64,000 bases of DNA from Amycolatopsis sp. NBC_01488 (lineage in GTDB: Bacteria > Actinomycetota > Actinomycetes > Mycobacteriales > Pseudonocardiaceae), in contig NZ_CP109434.1 in NCBI RefSeq assembly GCF_036227105.1, positions 4,344,001 through 4,408,000 of the forward strand, read 5' to 3'. The notes under the pieces are model-generated. The model made no database searches and was not told where the DNA came from. It worked only from the letters and a program-made list of their open reading frames with translations. The position numbers were made by a program, and so were the translations under genes. Shown here in pieces: positions 32,436 to 41,345 of the stretch; positions within the stretch are counted from its first letter, which is position 1, and the number at the start of each line of letters is the position of its first letter.

Positions 32436-33125
32436 ATGGAACCGGATCAGGACGCGCCGGATCCCGGGCCCCGTCCCGGGTTGCGCGAGCGGAAGAAGCT
32501 GGCCACCCGCGAGGCGCTGAGCGTCGCCGCGCTGCGCCTGGCGCTGGAGCGCGGCCCGGACAACGTGCGGGTCGACGACATCGCCGACGCCGCGGGCGTG
32601 TCGCCCCGGACCTACAACAACTACTTCTCCAGCCGGGAGCAGGCCATCGTCGCCGCGGTCACGGCCGAGCGGGCGCTGCGGATCGCGGCCGCGCTGCGCG
32701 CCCGTCCCGCCACCGAACCCCTGGACCGGGCGGTGATCGAGACGGTCGTCGAGCAGTACACCGGTGAACCGGCCGGCGAGGCACTGACGATGATCACCAC
32801 GACCCCGCGGCTGCGGGCGGAGTTCATCGAGGCCGCCTCCGCGATCCACTCCCCGCTCGCCGCCGCGCTGGCCGACCGCGTCGGCGATCCCTTCGCCGCC
32901 GATGTGCTCGCCGCCGCGGTTTCGGCGGCGGCCCGGGTCGCCCTGCGGCGCTGGGTGAGCCCACCGGCCGGCGAAACACCGGCCGGCGAAACACCGGCCG
33001 GCCAGGGATTCCTGGTCGTCGCGGACCGTCCCCTGCCCGAGCTGTTGCGCGAAGCGCTGGACTGCCTCGCCCCCGCCTTGCGGGCGGCCGCGGTGCGCGC
33101 TTCTCCGACTTCGCCGGAGCAGTAG
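32436..33125 (+). CDS. TetR-family regulator divergent from groEL
   Basis: The 229-residue protein has an N-terminal HTH (KLATREALSVAALRLALERG, then IADAAGVSPRTYNNYFSSRE) with the aromatic YNNYF recognition helix, followed by an Ala-rich helical ligand domain. A short in-frame repeat, AGETPAGETPAG, encoded by near-identical 12-base units around 32960-33003, interrupts the C-terminal part. The ATG probably coincides with the transcript start, given TAGAGT 8 bases upstream. Its most obvious targets are its own promoter and perhaps groEL through the palindrome at 32387-32412. The ligand is unknown. Confidence 0.87.
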   Translation: MEPDQDAPDPGPRPGLRERKKLATREALSVAALRLALERGPDNVRVDDIADAAGVSPRTYNNYFSSREQAIVAAVTAERALRIAAALRARPATEPLDRAVIETVVEQYTGEPAGEALTMITTTPRLRAEFIEAASAIHSPLAAALADRVGDPFAADVLAAAVSAAARVALRRWVSPPAGETPAGETPAGQGFLVVADRPLPELLREALDCLAPALRAAAVRASPTSPEQ

Positions 33126-33132
33126 TGGGTAG

Positions 33133-33864
33133 CTACGCCAGCGCCCGGTCCACGAAGGCGAAACCCAGGTCGAGCCGTCCGTTGCCCGGGTCGGTCAGCT
33201 TCGCGTCGCGGTACCAGGACTCCGGGGCCTCCGGGTGGGGGCCGGTCACGGCGACCCGGCCGCGGCCGTAGGTCGCGACCGCCGCCGCGATCGTTCCGTT
33301 GGTGTAGCGGGCCAGCACCTCGGCCGGGCCGGTGAGGACGAACTGCGGGCCGTCCTGGAAGTACATCGCGTGGCGCCGGCCGGTCCAGTCCACTTCGACC
33401 AGGGTGTCCCGGGTGGAGCGGACGTCCGCTCCGCGCGAGGTGACGTACTGCCGGGTGTCGCCGGGCAGCAGCGCGAAGCCCGGCGTCGCGCCCGCGAGGT
33501 AGCCGCCCAGGCAGAAGCCGAGGTACCGGCCGCCGTCGTGGACGTACCCCTTGATCACGTCGGCGTGGCGGCGCATCACCCGCCACGCGTCGTCGAGACC
33601 GCCGCCGCCCGGCTGGGCGTACAGCGTCGCGCCCGACAGAGCTTCGGTGGTCAACGGGATCTGCTGGTCGGGGCCGCAGTATTCGACCCGGAAACCCTTC
33701 GAGTGCGTGCGAAGCAGCGAAGCGACGGCGTCCGAACACGGATCGGTCGCGCCGTCGCCGCGGTAGACGAGGGCCAGCGGCTGGGTGTCCGGACCGCCGC
33801 ACGCGGCCAGCAGCCCGGCCGCGGCGACGCCCGCCAGGAGCCCCCGGCGGGACACCCCGGTCAC
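33133..33864 (-). CDS. BPL_N-domain (DJ-1/PfpI-like) lipoprotein
   Basis: The 243-residue protein has a twin-arginine-like, lipobox-bearing leader (SRRGLLAGVAAAGLLAACGG; the Cys would be acylated), so it is probably exported and membrane-anchored. The domain resembles the N-terminal amidotransferase-like domain of biotin-protein ligases, with the nucleophile region GGRYLGFCLGGYLAGATPGF and the start PLALVYRGDGATDPCSDAVA. It shares most motifs with the cytoplasmic paralogue at 35036-35698. It starts at a GTG overlapping the acyltransferase stop and is the last gene of the four-gene synthetase operon. Substrate unknown. Confidence 0.82.
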   Translation of the reverse strand: MTGVSRRGLLAGVAAAGLLAACGGPDTQPLALVYRGDGATDPCSDAVASLLRTHSKGFRVEYCGPDQQIPLTTEALSGATLYAQPGGGGLDDAWRVMRRHADVIKGYVHDGGRYLGFCLGGYLAGATPGFALLPGDTRQYVTSRGADVRSTRDTLVEVDWTGRRHAMYFQDGPQFVLTGPAEVLARYTNGTIAAAVATYGRGRVAVTGPHPEAPESWYRDAKLTDPGNGRLDLGFAFVDRALA

Positions 33865-35039
33865 GCCGGCTCCAGGACTGGCCGGGCGGCCCGCTGCTTC
33901 GCCCGTTTCGCCAACGCCGTGACGAGCGCTTCCAGCGGTCCTTTCCCCGCGGTCGCCCGCCAGGCCAGGCCCACGACGAGCACCGCGGCGACCTGCAGCC
34001 AGTACCCGGCGTCCGGGCTGTAGACGTCGTAGTCGGAGTTCAGGAACATGATGTGCGCGGTGTAGAACGTGAGCGTCATGCTCCCGGCCGCGGCCAGCGG
34101 CGCTAGGACGGCGGGGCGCACGACCCGGCCGAGCAGCAGCATCAGCCCCAGCAGCGCCATCGCGGACCCGGTGGTGCCGACGAGGTCGGGCGCGGTGCCG
34201 GTGTGCGGCGCCGCGACGGCGAGCCACCACGCCGTCGAGGTCGGGGTGGTGCCGTCGCCGCCCAGGTTGAGCAGTTCCGTCGTCTCCGGCACGGTCAGGA
34301 CGCTGCCGGGCTGCGCGGACCAGATCGCCGTCAGCCCGCCGTAGTGGTTCAGCAGCACCGACGACCCGACCGCCGCGCCGACGGCCAGCGCCACCCCGGT
34401 GCCGAGCAGGGCGACGGCGGTCTTGAGCCGGCGCAGCGACAGCCGGCCGATGACGATCCCCGCGCAGAGGTAGACCGTCCACGACAGCGCCGGGTACTCG
34501 CCGTTCAGCGTCAGCTCGGTCAGCAGGTTGACCGGATGCGTTGCGGCGTAAAGGAATCCGTGGTTCAGCAGGGTCGGTTCCGGCAGGTGCGGCTGCAGCA
34601 GGTGGGTCAGCGGCGGGACGCCGGCCGCGACCGCCAGGCCCACGCCCGCCACCGCCCACGTCGGCAGCAGCACCAGCGGGATCGCGAACAGGAACAGGAT
34701 CGCGTAGTACGGCAGGATCACCACGGCGAGTTCGGCGTCGGTGTAGCCCAGGGCGAGCCCGATCGCGCCGATCGCGAGCGCGCGCACCGCCAGCATCGCC
34801 GCCGTGGCGCGGAAATCGGCCGGCCGCACCCGTTCGCGGCCGGTCATGAACGCGACACCGACCCCGGCGAGCACCGCGAACGTCGCCGCCGCGCGGCCGC
34901 CGAAGATCGCGAACGCCACCGAGGGATGGCCCGGCGTGGTCTCTTCGGGCAGCGAGTGCACGGCCATCATACCGAGCAGCGCGATCCCGCGCGTCGCGTC
35001 GACCGCGCTCAGCCGGGCCGGGTGGGCGGGCTCGGTCAT
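33861..35039 (-). CDS. Multispanning acyltransferase-like membrane protein (DUF1624/DUF418 type)
   Basis: The 392-residue protein has about ten membrane helices. The N-terminus LSAVDATRGIALLGMMAVHS is the signature of heparan-alpha-glucosaminide N-acetyltransferase-like (DUF1624) and acyltransferase-3-related proteins. The C-terminal helices around LTFYTAHIMFLNSD fit the DUF418 region. It probably transfers an acyl group across the membrane to a polymer or glycan. It is coupled by overlaps to a BPL_N-like gene on each side, placing it in the synthetase operon, where it could modify the product during export. The substrate cannot be inferred from sequence. Confidence 0.8.
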   Translation of the reverse strand: MTEPAHPARLSAVDATRGIALLGMMAVHSLPEETTPGHPSVAFAIFGGRAAATFAVLAGVGVAFMTGRERVRPADFRATAAMLAVRALAIGAIGLALGYTDAELAVVILPYYAILFLFAIPLVLLPTWAVAGVGLAVAAGVPPLTHLLQPHLPEPTLLNHGFLYAATHPVNLLTELTLNGEYPALSWTVYLCAGIVIGRLSLRRLKTAVALLGTGVALAVGAAVGSSVLLNHYGGLTAIWSAQPGSVLTVPETTELLNLGGDGTTPTSTAWWLAVAAPHTGTAPDLVGTTGSAMALLGLMLLLGRVVRPAVLAPLAAAGSMTLTFYTAHIMFLNSDYDVYSPDAGYWLQVAAVLVVGLAWRATAGKGPLEALVTALAKRAKQRAARPVLEPA

Positions 35040-35698
35040 CTCGCCATCACCGCGTCCACCAGGTCCCGGCCGAGGTCGTGCCCGTAGCGCAGCAGCGGCG
35101 GGCGCAAACCACCGTCGGTGTACCAGTCGCGCCGCGCCTCCGGGTGCGGACCGACGACGCCGACGCGCCCCGCGCCGAAGGGCGCGACCAGCGCGGCGAC
35201 CGTCCCGTTCGGATAGGTCGCCAGCACGTCGGCGGCCTCCGGCCGGTCGAGGACGAACACCGGGCCGTCCTGGAAGTACAGCTTCCGGCGGCGGCCGCGC
35301 CAGCGGACCCGCACGACGGCGTCCCCGTCGTGGTCGACGCTCGCGTCTTCGGTGTCGATGTAGCGATCGGTGTCGCCGGGCAGCAGCCCGAACCCGGGCG
35401 TCGCGCCGGCGAGGTACCCGCCGAGGCAGAACCCGAGGTACCGGCCGCCGCCGTCGACGTACCCGCGGATGACGTCGCGGTGGCCGCGCAGCTTCCGGTA
35501 CGCCCGCCCGAGCGTGCCGCCGCCGGGCTGGGCGTAGAGATCGGCCCCTGCCAGCGATTCCGCGCCGAGCGGCAGGTCTTCTTCCGGGCCGGTGAAGCGG
35601 ACGGTGAAGCCGTGCCGGCTCGACTGCAGCAGCCCGGCGACCGCCTCGGGACAGCCGGGCAGCGCGGCGGGACCGCGGTAGACGAGGGCGAGCTTCAC
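35036..35698 (-). CDS. BPL_N-domain (DJ-1/PfpI-like) protein, cytoplasmic paralogue
   Basis: The 220-residue protein has no signal peptide. It starts at the GTG overlapping the synthetase stop. The blocks KLALVYRGPAALPGCPEAVA, DLYAQPGGGTLGRAYRKLRG and GGRYLGFCLGGYLAGATPGF mirror the lipoprotein at 33133-33864, including the putative nucleophilic Cys in GFCLGG. The two copies bracket the acyltransferase gene and are presumably old duplicates acting on opposite sides of the membrane. Amidotransferase-like folds of this sort can cleave or form amide bonds; processing of the synthetase product is a reasonable guess and no more. Confidence 0.82.
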   Translation of the reverse strand: MKLALVYRGPAALPGCPEAVAGLLQSSRHGFTVRFTGPEEDLPLGAESLAGADLYAQPGGGTLGRAYRKLRGHRDVIRGYVDGGGRYLGFCLGGYLAGATPGFGLLPGDTDRYIDTEDASVDHDGDAVVRVRWRGRRRKLYFQDGPVFVLDRPEAADVLATYPNGTVAALVAPFGAGRVGVVGPHPEARRDWYTDGGLRPPLLRYGHDLGRDLVDAVMAR

Positions 35699-38600
35699 GC
35701 CGGGATTCCCTTCGGGAGCAGGGTTTGCGCGGGAATGCCGCGCCAGGAGGTGTGGGAGGCGAGGTGCTCGCCCTTCATCAGCAGCGACAGCGAGCCGAGC
35801 GAAACGCCGTCGCCGACCACGGCGTCGTAGAGCACGATCGCGCGGGTGCCGACGGTCGCGCCTGCCCCGACCGTGACCACCGACATCTTCATGACGCGGT
35901 CCTCGAACAGGTGGGTCTGCAGCGAGACCTCGGTGCCGACCGCGGCGTCGTCGCCGACGCGCACGAGGTCGAACTCGGTCAGGTAGGTCGTGCCGATCCA
36001 CGTGCGCCGCCCGATCTTCGCGCCGAACCAGCGCAGCAGGGGCGGCAGCAGCGGCGTGCCGACGAGCATGCCGAGCCCGGCGGGGACCGCCGCCGACTCG
36101 TAGAGCCCGGTGACGAACTCGCTGCGCCGCACGAACGGGCTCCACAGCGGCTCGACGCGCGGGGCGTACTCGCCGACGACGTTGCGCTTGGTCGCCGCGC
36201 AGAACCCGATGACGCCGAGCCCGGACGCGATCGCCACCAGAGGTGAGGCCAGCGCGGGCACCGGCAGGTCGCGGCCGGCCGCGAGCCCGGACAGCGTCAG
36301 CAGGAACAGGTAGAAGCTCAAGCCCAGCAAGGACGCGGGCAGCGTCGCCCGCGCGAACTCGATGGCGAGCCGCTCGCGCACGAGCCGGCGTGGCGGCCGG
36401 AACGTCTGCTCCTCCGGGAAGTCGCCGCTGTCCTGGCGGCGCGGCAGGTGCATCGCGGGCGAGCCGAGCCACGACGAGTCGCCGGGCACGTCCGCGCCGG
36501 GCGGGACCGTGCCGACGCCCACCAGGGAGCCGTCGCCCAGCGCGGTGCCGGCCGGGACGACCGAGGCGTTGCCGACGAACGCGCGCCGCCCGACGTCGGT
36601 GGTGAGGAAGGCGACGCGGCCGCGGGCGAACGTCGCCGCGCCGACCGTGGCCATGTCCGCGACGAAGCTCTCGCTGCCCAGCGTGAGCAGGTCCGGGTCG
36701 AGGTGCCCGGCCGTGGACACCTCGGCGCCGCGGCCGATCCGCGCGCCGAGCAGCCGCAGCCAGGGGACCGTGTACAGCGTGGCGTACAGGGAGTTCGTGA
36801 ACGTCAGGCTGAACTCGAGGAGCTTGTCGGCGACCCACTTGCGGACGCCGAGCCCGGACCGCACCGGGTGGACGCCGACGGGGGTCTTCGGCAGCACGAG
36901 CTTGCGCCCGAAGGCGACGACGACGCAGACGGTCAGCACGAAGACCGGCCCGGCCAGCACCGTCGCGACCACGCCCGCGAGCACGCCCCAGCCGAGCAGC
37001 GCCCACCACACCAGCGCCACGCTGGGCAGGATCAGGCAGATCGCGCCGACTTCCAGCGCGCCGAGGCCGAGCAGGGTCAGCAGGACGTGGTGCGGCCGCC
37101 AGCCGCGACCGGATCCGGCGGGCGCGAGCAGGTCCTCGACGACCGGCGAGAGCGCGGCCATCTTCCCGGGCGGCGAGCCGGCCCAGCGCTCGCCCGCGGG
37201 CACGGACTCACCGCGTCCCAGCAGCGACTGCTCGGCCAGCGCGGCACCGGGCCCGACCGAGGAACCCGGTTCCAGCACGGCGTTCGCGCCGACGAACGCC
37301 CCGGCGCCGACGGTGATCCCGCCGACGGTCACCCAGCCGTCCTCGACCCGCCACGGCCGCAGCACCGCGCCGTAGCCGATCGCCGCGTCGTCGTCGACGC
37401 GCACCAGCGCGGGCAACGAGAGCGAGCTGGTCGCGATCACCGCGCGCTTGCCGACGCGGGCGCCGAGCAGCCGCAGGTACAGCGGCATCAGCCCGGACCC
37501 GCTGACCACCGGCAGCGGCCCGACGCTCAGCAGCAGGTCCAGCGTCCAGAGCCGCAGGTACGTCCAGCCCCAGAGGCGGTAGCGGCCCGGCCGGATGCCC
37601 GCCGACAGCGGCCGCACCGCCAGCAGCGGCACCAGCCAGCGGACGCCGAGGTAGCTGATCAGGATGGCGACGAGCAGCTGCGCGAGGACCGACACCGAGA
37701 CGTCACCGTCGTTCCACGTGTAGACGTAGGCGACCGGCAGCGTGATCACGAGCAGCAGCAGGTAGATCACCACCGCCTGCGCGGACCCGGCGGCGGCGAT
37801 CCGGCGCGTGCGGTGCCGGATCGGCTGGTAGCGCGGCTCGGCTTCCGACGCGGGGGCGGGCTCGCCGGCGTCCAGGTGCGCGGCCAGCGACCGGACGTCG
37901 GGGTGGGCGTAGAGGTCGCGCACGGCGATCCCGGCGGCGAGCTCGTGCTCGCGCAGCCGGGAGACCACGGTCGCGGCCAGCAGCGAATGGCCGCCCAGGT
38001 CGGTGAAGAAGTCCGCGGTGACCGAAAAGTCTTCGGGCGCCACGCCGAACGCGTCGGCCCACACCCGCGCGACGGTCTCTTCGGTCGGGGTCGCGGGGGC
38101 GACGACCGGGCCGTCCACGGGTCTTTTCCGGCTCCGCGGCACCGGCAGCTCGCGGCGGTCGACCTTGCCGCTGGGCATCATCGGCAGCACCGGCAGGGTC
38201 ACGAAGAAGCCCGGCACCATGTACGCGGGCACCCGCTCGCGCAGGGTTTCCCGCAGCCGCCGGACCAGCACGTCCTCGTCTTCGTCCGAAGTGGACACGA
38301 CGTAGGCGGCCAGCTCGGGCGCGCCCGGCGTCACCTCGACCAGCGCCGCGGCGGCCGCGGACACGCCCGCGTCGGCCAGCAGGACGCTCTCGATCTCCCC
38401 GAGATCGACGCGGTGCCCGCGGATCTTCACCTCGGCGTCCGCGCGGCCGAGGTATTCGATCTCGCCGCCGTCGACGAGCCGGCCGAGGTCCCCGGTCCGG
38501 TAGACCCGCTCGCCTTCGTGCTCGACGAACTTGTCCGCGGTGAGTTCCGGCCGCCCGACGTACCCCTTGGCCACGCCCGGGCCGCCGACGCAGATTTCGC

Positions 38601-39714
38601 CGACCTCGCCGGGCGGCACCGGCACGCGGTCGTCGTCCAGCAGCACCACCGAGTAGGTCGGCAGCGGGACGCCGATCGTCACCGGGCGGCCAGGCTTCAG
38701 CTCGCACCAGGTCGCGGTGACGGTCGCCTCGGTCGGGCCGTAGGTGTTGAGGATCCGGCGGCCGGGCCGCGCCCACCGGTCGACCAGCTGGCGCGGGCAC
38801 GCCTCGCCGCCGACCAGGAGGCTGCGCAGCAGGGGGAGCTCGTGCGGGATGGTCGCGAGCAGCGTCGGGACGCAGTAGAGGACGCTGATCCGGTGCTGTG
38901 CGAGGAATTCCGCGAGTTCGGCGCCCAGGCGCCGGGAGTCGGTCGGGCCCGCGACCAGCGTCGCGCCGACCGCCCACGTCGGCCAGATCTCTTCGATGGA
39001 GAAGTCGAAGGAGATCGTCATGCCCTGGTAGACGCGGTCGTCCCGGCGGACGTCGTACAGCCGCGGGACGACGTCGAGGAAGTTGCAGATGCTGCGCTGC
39101 GCGACCTCGACGCCCTTCGGCCGCCCGCTCGAGCCGGAGGTGTAGATGACGTACGCGCTCGGTTCCGGGTCGAGCAGGTCGTCCTCGGTGAGGTCGGGCC
39201 GGCCGTCGCGGTCGGCGAGGTCGTCCGGGTCGAGGGTCGGGCAGGGCGCGTCGGCGGCCCGGTCGGGGGTCGTCAGCAGCAGGTCGACTCCCGCGTCCTG
39301 GATGATGTACGCGATCCGGTCGGCGGGGGAGGCGGGGTCGATCGGCACGAAGGCCCCGCCCGCCTTCCCGACGGCGAGCAGGCAGGTGTAGGTGTGCGGA
39401 CCTCGCTCGACGAGGATGGCGACCCGATCACCCCGCCGGATCCCGGCGGCACGCAGCCGGTGGGCGAGCCGGTTGGCCCGCCGGTCCAATTCGGCGTAGG
39501 TGAAGGAATCGTCGCCCGTCTCGAGCGCAATGGCACCGGGAACGCGATCGGCGGTGCGTTCGAAGACGTGGTGCATTCGCTGGACCGGTCCGCCTTCGGG
39601 AGCGTGCGCCCCCAGCACGACGAGCGAATCGGACGAATAGTCCGTGAAGGTCACCCAGTACTCTTTCCGTTCGAACGGTGGACATCTGGACGCCATACGG
39701 GCTATTGGCTTCAC
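35695..39714 (-). CDS. Pls/PosA-type single-module synthetase: adenylation, carrier, membrane and hexapeptide-repeat domains
   Basis: At 1,339 residues, the adenylation domain (about 45-505) has YTSGSSGRPKGVEV, NTYGPTEATVTATW, YRTGDLGRLVDGGEIEYLGR and the catalytic-Lys motif MMPSGKVDRRELP. The substrate pocket begins FDFSIEEIW (D-F-E at the first code positions). A carrier domain with phosphopantetheine Ser577 (DLGGHSLLA) follows. From about 646 there are several membrane helices and three left-handed beta-helix segments (about 760-840, 1000-1090, 1235-1339), as in epsilon-poly-lysine synthetase and PosA relatives. These enzymes polymerise or condense one amino acid at the membrane without classic condensation or thioesterase domains. 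The start is uncertain: 39714, ATG 39696, or GTG 39654 behind GGAAAGAG. Confidence 0.87.
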   Translation of the reverse strand: MKPIARMASRCPPFERKEYWVTFTDYSSDSLVVLGAHAPEGGPVQRMHHVFERTADRVPGAIALETGDDSFTYAELDRRANRLAHRLRAAGIRRGDRVAILVERGPHTYTCLLAVGKAGGAFVPIDPASPADRIAYIIQDAGVDLLLTTPDRAADAPCPTLDPDDLADRDGRPDLTEDDLLDPEPSAYVIYTSGSSGRPKGVEVAQRSICNFLDVVPRLYDVRRDDRVYQGMTISFDFSIEEIWPTWAVGATLVAGPTDSRRLGAELAEFLAQHRISVLYCVPTLLATIPHELPLLRSLLVGGEACPRQLVDRWARPGRRILNTYGPTEATVTATWCELKPGRPVTIGVPLPTYSVVLLDDDRVPVPPGEVGEICVGGPGVAKGYVGRPELTADKFVEHEGERVYRTGDLGRLVDGGEIEYLGRADAEVKIRGHRVDLGEIESVLLADAGVSAAAAALVEVTPGAPELAAYVVSTSDEDEDVLVRRLRETLRERVPAYMVPGFFVTLPVLPMMPSGKVDRRELPVPRSRKRPVDGPVVAPATPTEETVARVWADAFGVAPEDFSVTADFFTDLGGHSLLAATVVSRLREHELAAGIAVRDLYAHPDVRSLAAHLDAGEPAPASEAEPRYQPIRHRTRRIAAAGSAQAVVIYLLLLVITLPVAYVYTWNDGDVSVSVLAQLLVAILISYLGVRWLVPLLAVRPLSAGIRPGRYRLWGWTYLRLWTLDLLLSVGPLPVVSGSGLMPLYLRLLGARVGKRAVIATSSLSLPALVRVDDDAAIGYGAVLRPWRVEDGWVTVGGITVGAGAFVGANAVLEPGSSVGPGAALAEQSLLGRGESVPAGERWAGSPPGKMAALSPVVEDLLAPAGSGRGWRPHHVLLTLLGLGALEVGAICLILPSVALVWWALLGWGVLAGVVATVLAGPVFVLTVCVVVAFGRKLVLPKTPVGVHPVRSGLGVRKWVADKLLEFSLTFTNSLYATLYTVPWLRLLGARIGRGAEVSTAGHLDPDLLTLGSESFVADMATVGAATFARGRVAFLTTDVGRRAFVGNASVVPAGTALGDGSLVGVGTVPPGADVPGDSSWLGSPAMHLPRRQDSGDFPEEQTFRPPRRLVRERLAIEFARATLPASLLGLSFYLFLLTLSGLAAGRDLPVPALASPLVAIASGLGVIGFCAATKRNVVGEYAPRVEPLWSPFVRRSEFVTGLYESAAVPAGLGMLVGTPLLPPLLRWFGAKIGRRTWIGTTYLTEFDLVRVGDDAAVGTEVSLQTHLFEDRVMKMSVVTVGAGATVGTRAIVLYDAVVGDGVSLGSLSLLMKGEHLASHTSWRGIPAQTLLPKGIPA

Positions 39715-39958
39715 CCGTTAGCTGGACGCCCCATCCTCGACAGAGTGACGTGTAGTTGGCAAGTCACCCACGGTGGTGTCCCTCGGATGGCGGAATACGC
39801 ATTCGCCGATGCCGAAGCCGGATGTCCGGAAAAATGCCGTCAGCGGGGATTCGTCGCTTCTTGGTGGCTTTCTGTCAAGCCGCGCGTGCACGACCGGTGA
39901 AAAGCGGTTCGCCGAAGTGAAGAGTCGATGCTCGCCAGAAAGTCCGCGGGCACGCCGC

Positions 39959-39986
39959 GGCCCCTGCCGCGATCGCGACAGGGGCC
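39959..39986. terminator. Hairpin in the 39715-40128 gap
   Basis: GGCCCCTG (39959-39966) and CAGGGGCC (39979-39986) form a perfect 8-bp stem around CCGCGATCGCGA, which can itself fold. It is followed by TT and a second short GGCC inverted repeat. It lies 140 bases after the cupredoxin start side and upstream of the synthetase promoter, so it may insulate the two. I see no credible gene in the rest of this gap. Confidence 0.55.
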
Positions 39987-40128
39987 TTCGGCCTGGGCCG
40001 TGCACCAGGGACTTCGTCGCTCGGAGGTGACCGCGAGCGGAGGGCCTATCCGGCCGTCGGAGTCGGCACGCTCCCGGGCAGGCAGCGTCCGGAAAGTCCG
40101 AAGCGGCCCGGAACGACACCGAGGCCGG

Positions 40129-40764
40129 TCATGACGTGCGTCGGGAGCTGAGGAGCAGCAGGCACAGGATCGCGACCCCGGTGACCAGGCCGGCGACGAG
40201 CAGCATCGGGTCCAGGGTGGGTCCGGTGGCCGCCGCGGCCTGCTGGGCCACGGCAGGCGGTGCCGCCGGGGACGGGCCGGCCTCGGTCGCCGGTGCGGCG
40301 ACGGCCGAAGTGGCCGCCTGCGCCGGGCTGCCGCTGGGTGCCGGAACGGCGCTGGCCGGCTTGTGCTTGGCCGGGTTCGGCGCGGCGGGCGCCTGGGTGG
40401 GCTTGGGCTGGGGCGCGGTGGTGGCGGCGGGCAGGACGGTGACCGAGGCTCGCATGTCGGGGTGGACCGAGCAGTAGTAGGCGTAGGTACCGGGGGTGCG
40501 GAAGGTGTAGCTCCAGCTCTGTCCCTGGGACAGCTGCGGGCTGCGGAACGAGACCGGCGCGCTGGTGGTGGTCGCGTCGTGCGGGGCCTGGTCGTGCTGC
40601 GTCCAGGTGACCGTGTCGCCGACGTGGACGGTGAGCGCGGCCGGGGAGAACGCGTAGCCCGCCATCATGACCTGCTGCGTCGCGGCCTGGGCCGGCGTCG
40701 CGACGAAGACGCCGTGGAGCAGGACGATCAGCCCGGCCGCGGCCAGCGATGCGGCGCGCCTCAT
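40129..40764 (-). CDS. Secreted, C-terminally anchored cupredoxin-like protein
   Basis: The 211-residue protein has a signal peptide (ASLAAAGLIVLLHGVFVATP). The plastocyanin/amicyanin-like domain starts MAGYAFSPAALTVHVGDTVT, with type I copper ligands His (HDQAPHD) and Cys-His-Met in YYCSVHPDM. A Pro/Ala-rich spacer of about 70 residues and a C-terminal membrane helix (MLLVAGLVTGVAILCLLLLS) follow. It is coupled to the YceI-like gene by an ATGA overlap and is the last gene of the copper operon. Blue copper electron transfer or copper storage at the cell surface is likely. Confidence 0.9.
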   Translation of the reverse strand: MRRAASLAAAGLIVLLHGVFVATPAQAATQQVMMAGYAFSPAALTVHVGDTVTWTQHDQAPHDATTTSAPVSFRSPQLSQGQSWSYTFRTPGTYAYYCSVHPDMRASVTVLPAATTAPQPKPTQAPAAPNPAKHKPASAVPAPSGSPAQAATSAVAAPATEAGPSPAAPPAVAQQAAAATGPTLDPMLLVAGLVTGVAILCLLLLSSRRTS

Positions 40765-41288
40765 CGGACGAACTCGGCGGCGATCTCGAGGTGGATCCGG
40801 CGGGCCGCGAGCAGCCGCGGGACGGGTCCGAGGCCACGGGGCTTGCGGCGGGGAGCGGGCAGGATTCCCTTGACCCACAAGACGATCCGGTCGTCGTCGA
40901 CGTGGCGCAGGTCACCCCGGAGGCGCAGTTCCCGGGTGGCGCCGGCGACGTCGATCTTGCCGGTGATGTGGATGGCGTCGTCGATCTCGATGTCCTCACT
41001 GGTGAAGGTGATGTCCGGGTGGTCGGCGGCGCGCAGGCCCCGGGCTCCGGTGAGCGCCCGGCGCAGCGGCTTGACGCCGCCCCGCAACGACGTCGCGTCG
41101 AGGACGAGCACCAGCCGCCGGTTGCCGAGGTCGAGGTGGCCGCCGGTCGCGGTGAGGCGGCCGCGGAGCAGGGGAAGCCGCGCCAGGCGGATCGACGGCT
41201 CGACGACGCAGCGGTCGCGGCGCAGGGTGCGGGCCGTGGCGCCGGCCGGGGGCTCGCCCACCGCGGGCAGGACTTCGGTGTCGGGCAT
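40761..41288 (-). CDS. YceI-family protein
   Basis: The 175-residue protein shows the YceI lipocalin-like pattern: RCVVEPSIRLARLPLLRGRL, then LDLGNRRLVLVLDATSLRGG, LRAADHPDITFTSEDIE and IHITGKIDVAGATRELRLRG. YceI proteins bind long isoprenoid or lipid molecules, and members recur in copper/cupredoxin operons. There is no signal peptide from ATG 41288, so it appears cytoplasmic here, unusual for the family. It overlaps the downstream cupredoxin start (ATGA) and lies 57 bases after the first cupredoxin gene. Confidence 0.85.
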   Translation of the reverse strand: MPDTEVLPAVGEPPAGATARTLRRDRCVVEPSIRLARLPLLRGRLTATGGHLDLGNRRLVLVLDATSLRGGVKPLRRALTGARGLRAADHPDITFTSEDIEIDDAIHITGKIDVAGATRELRLRGDLRHVDDDRIVLWVKGILPAPRRKPRGLGPVPRLLAARRIHLEIAAEFVR

Positions 41289-41345
41289 GGGGGGTCTCCG
41301 TCCGGGGTGCGGTGGCCCGCCCGGCCGGGCGGCCCACCGCATCGG

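Noticed and set aside
30883..32520. 545-codon frame opposite groEL
   Set aside because: Complement of a highly conserved gene; His- and Asp-rich shadow.
36448..39900. 1,150-codon plus-strand frame opposite the synthetase
   Set aside because: Low-complexity Arg/Gln/Asp/His composition typical of a reverse-strand shadow; the minus strand has all adenylation and carrier motifs.
39773..40119. Short frames on both strands in the gap before the synthetase
   Set aside because: No ribosome site, no family similarity, and they run through the hairpin at 39959-39986.
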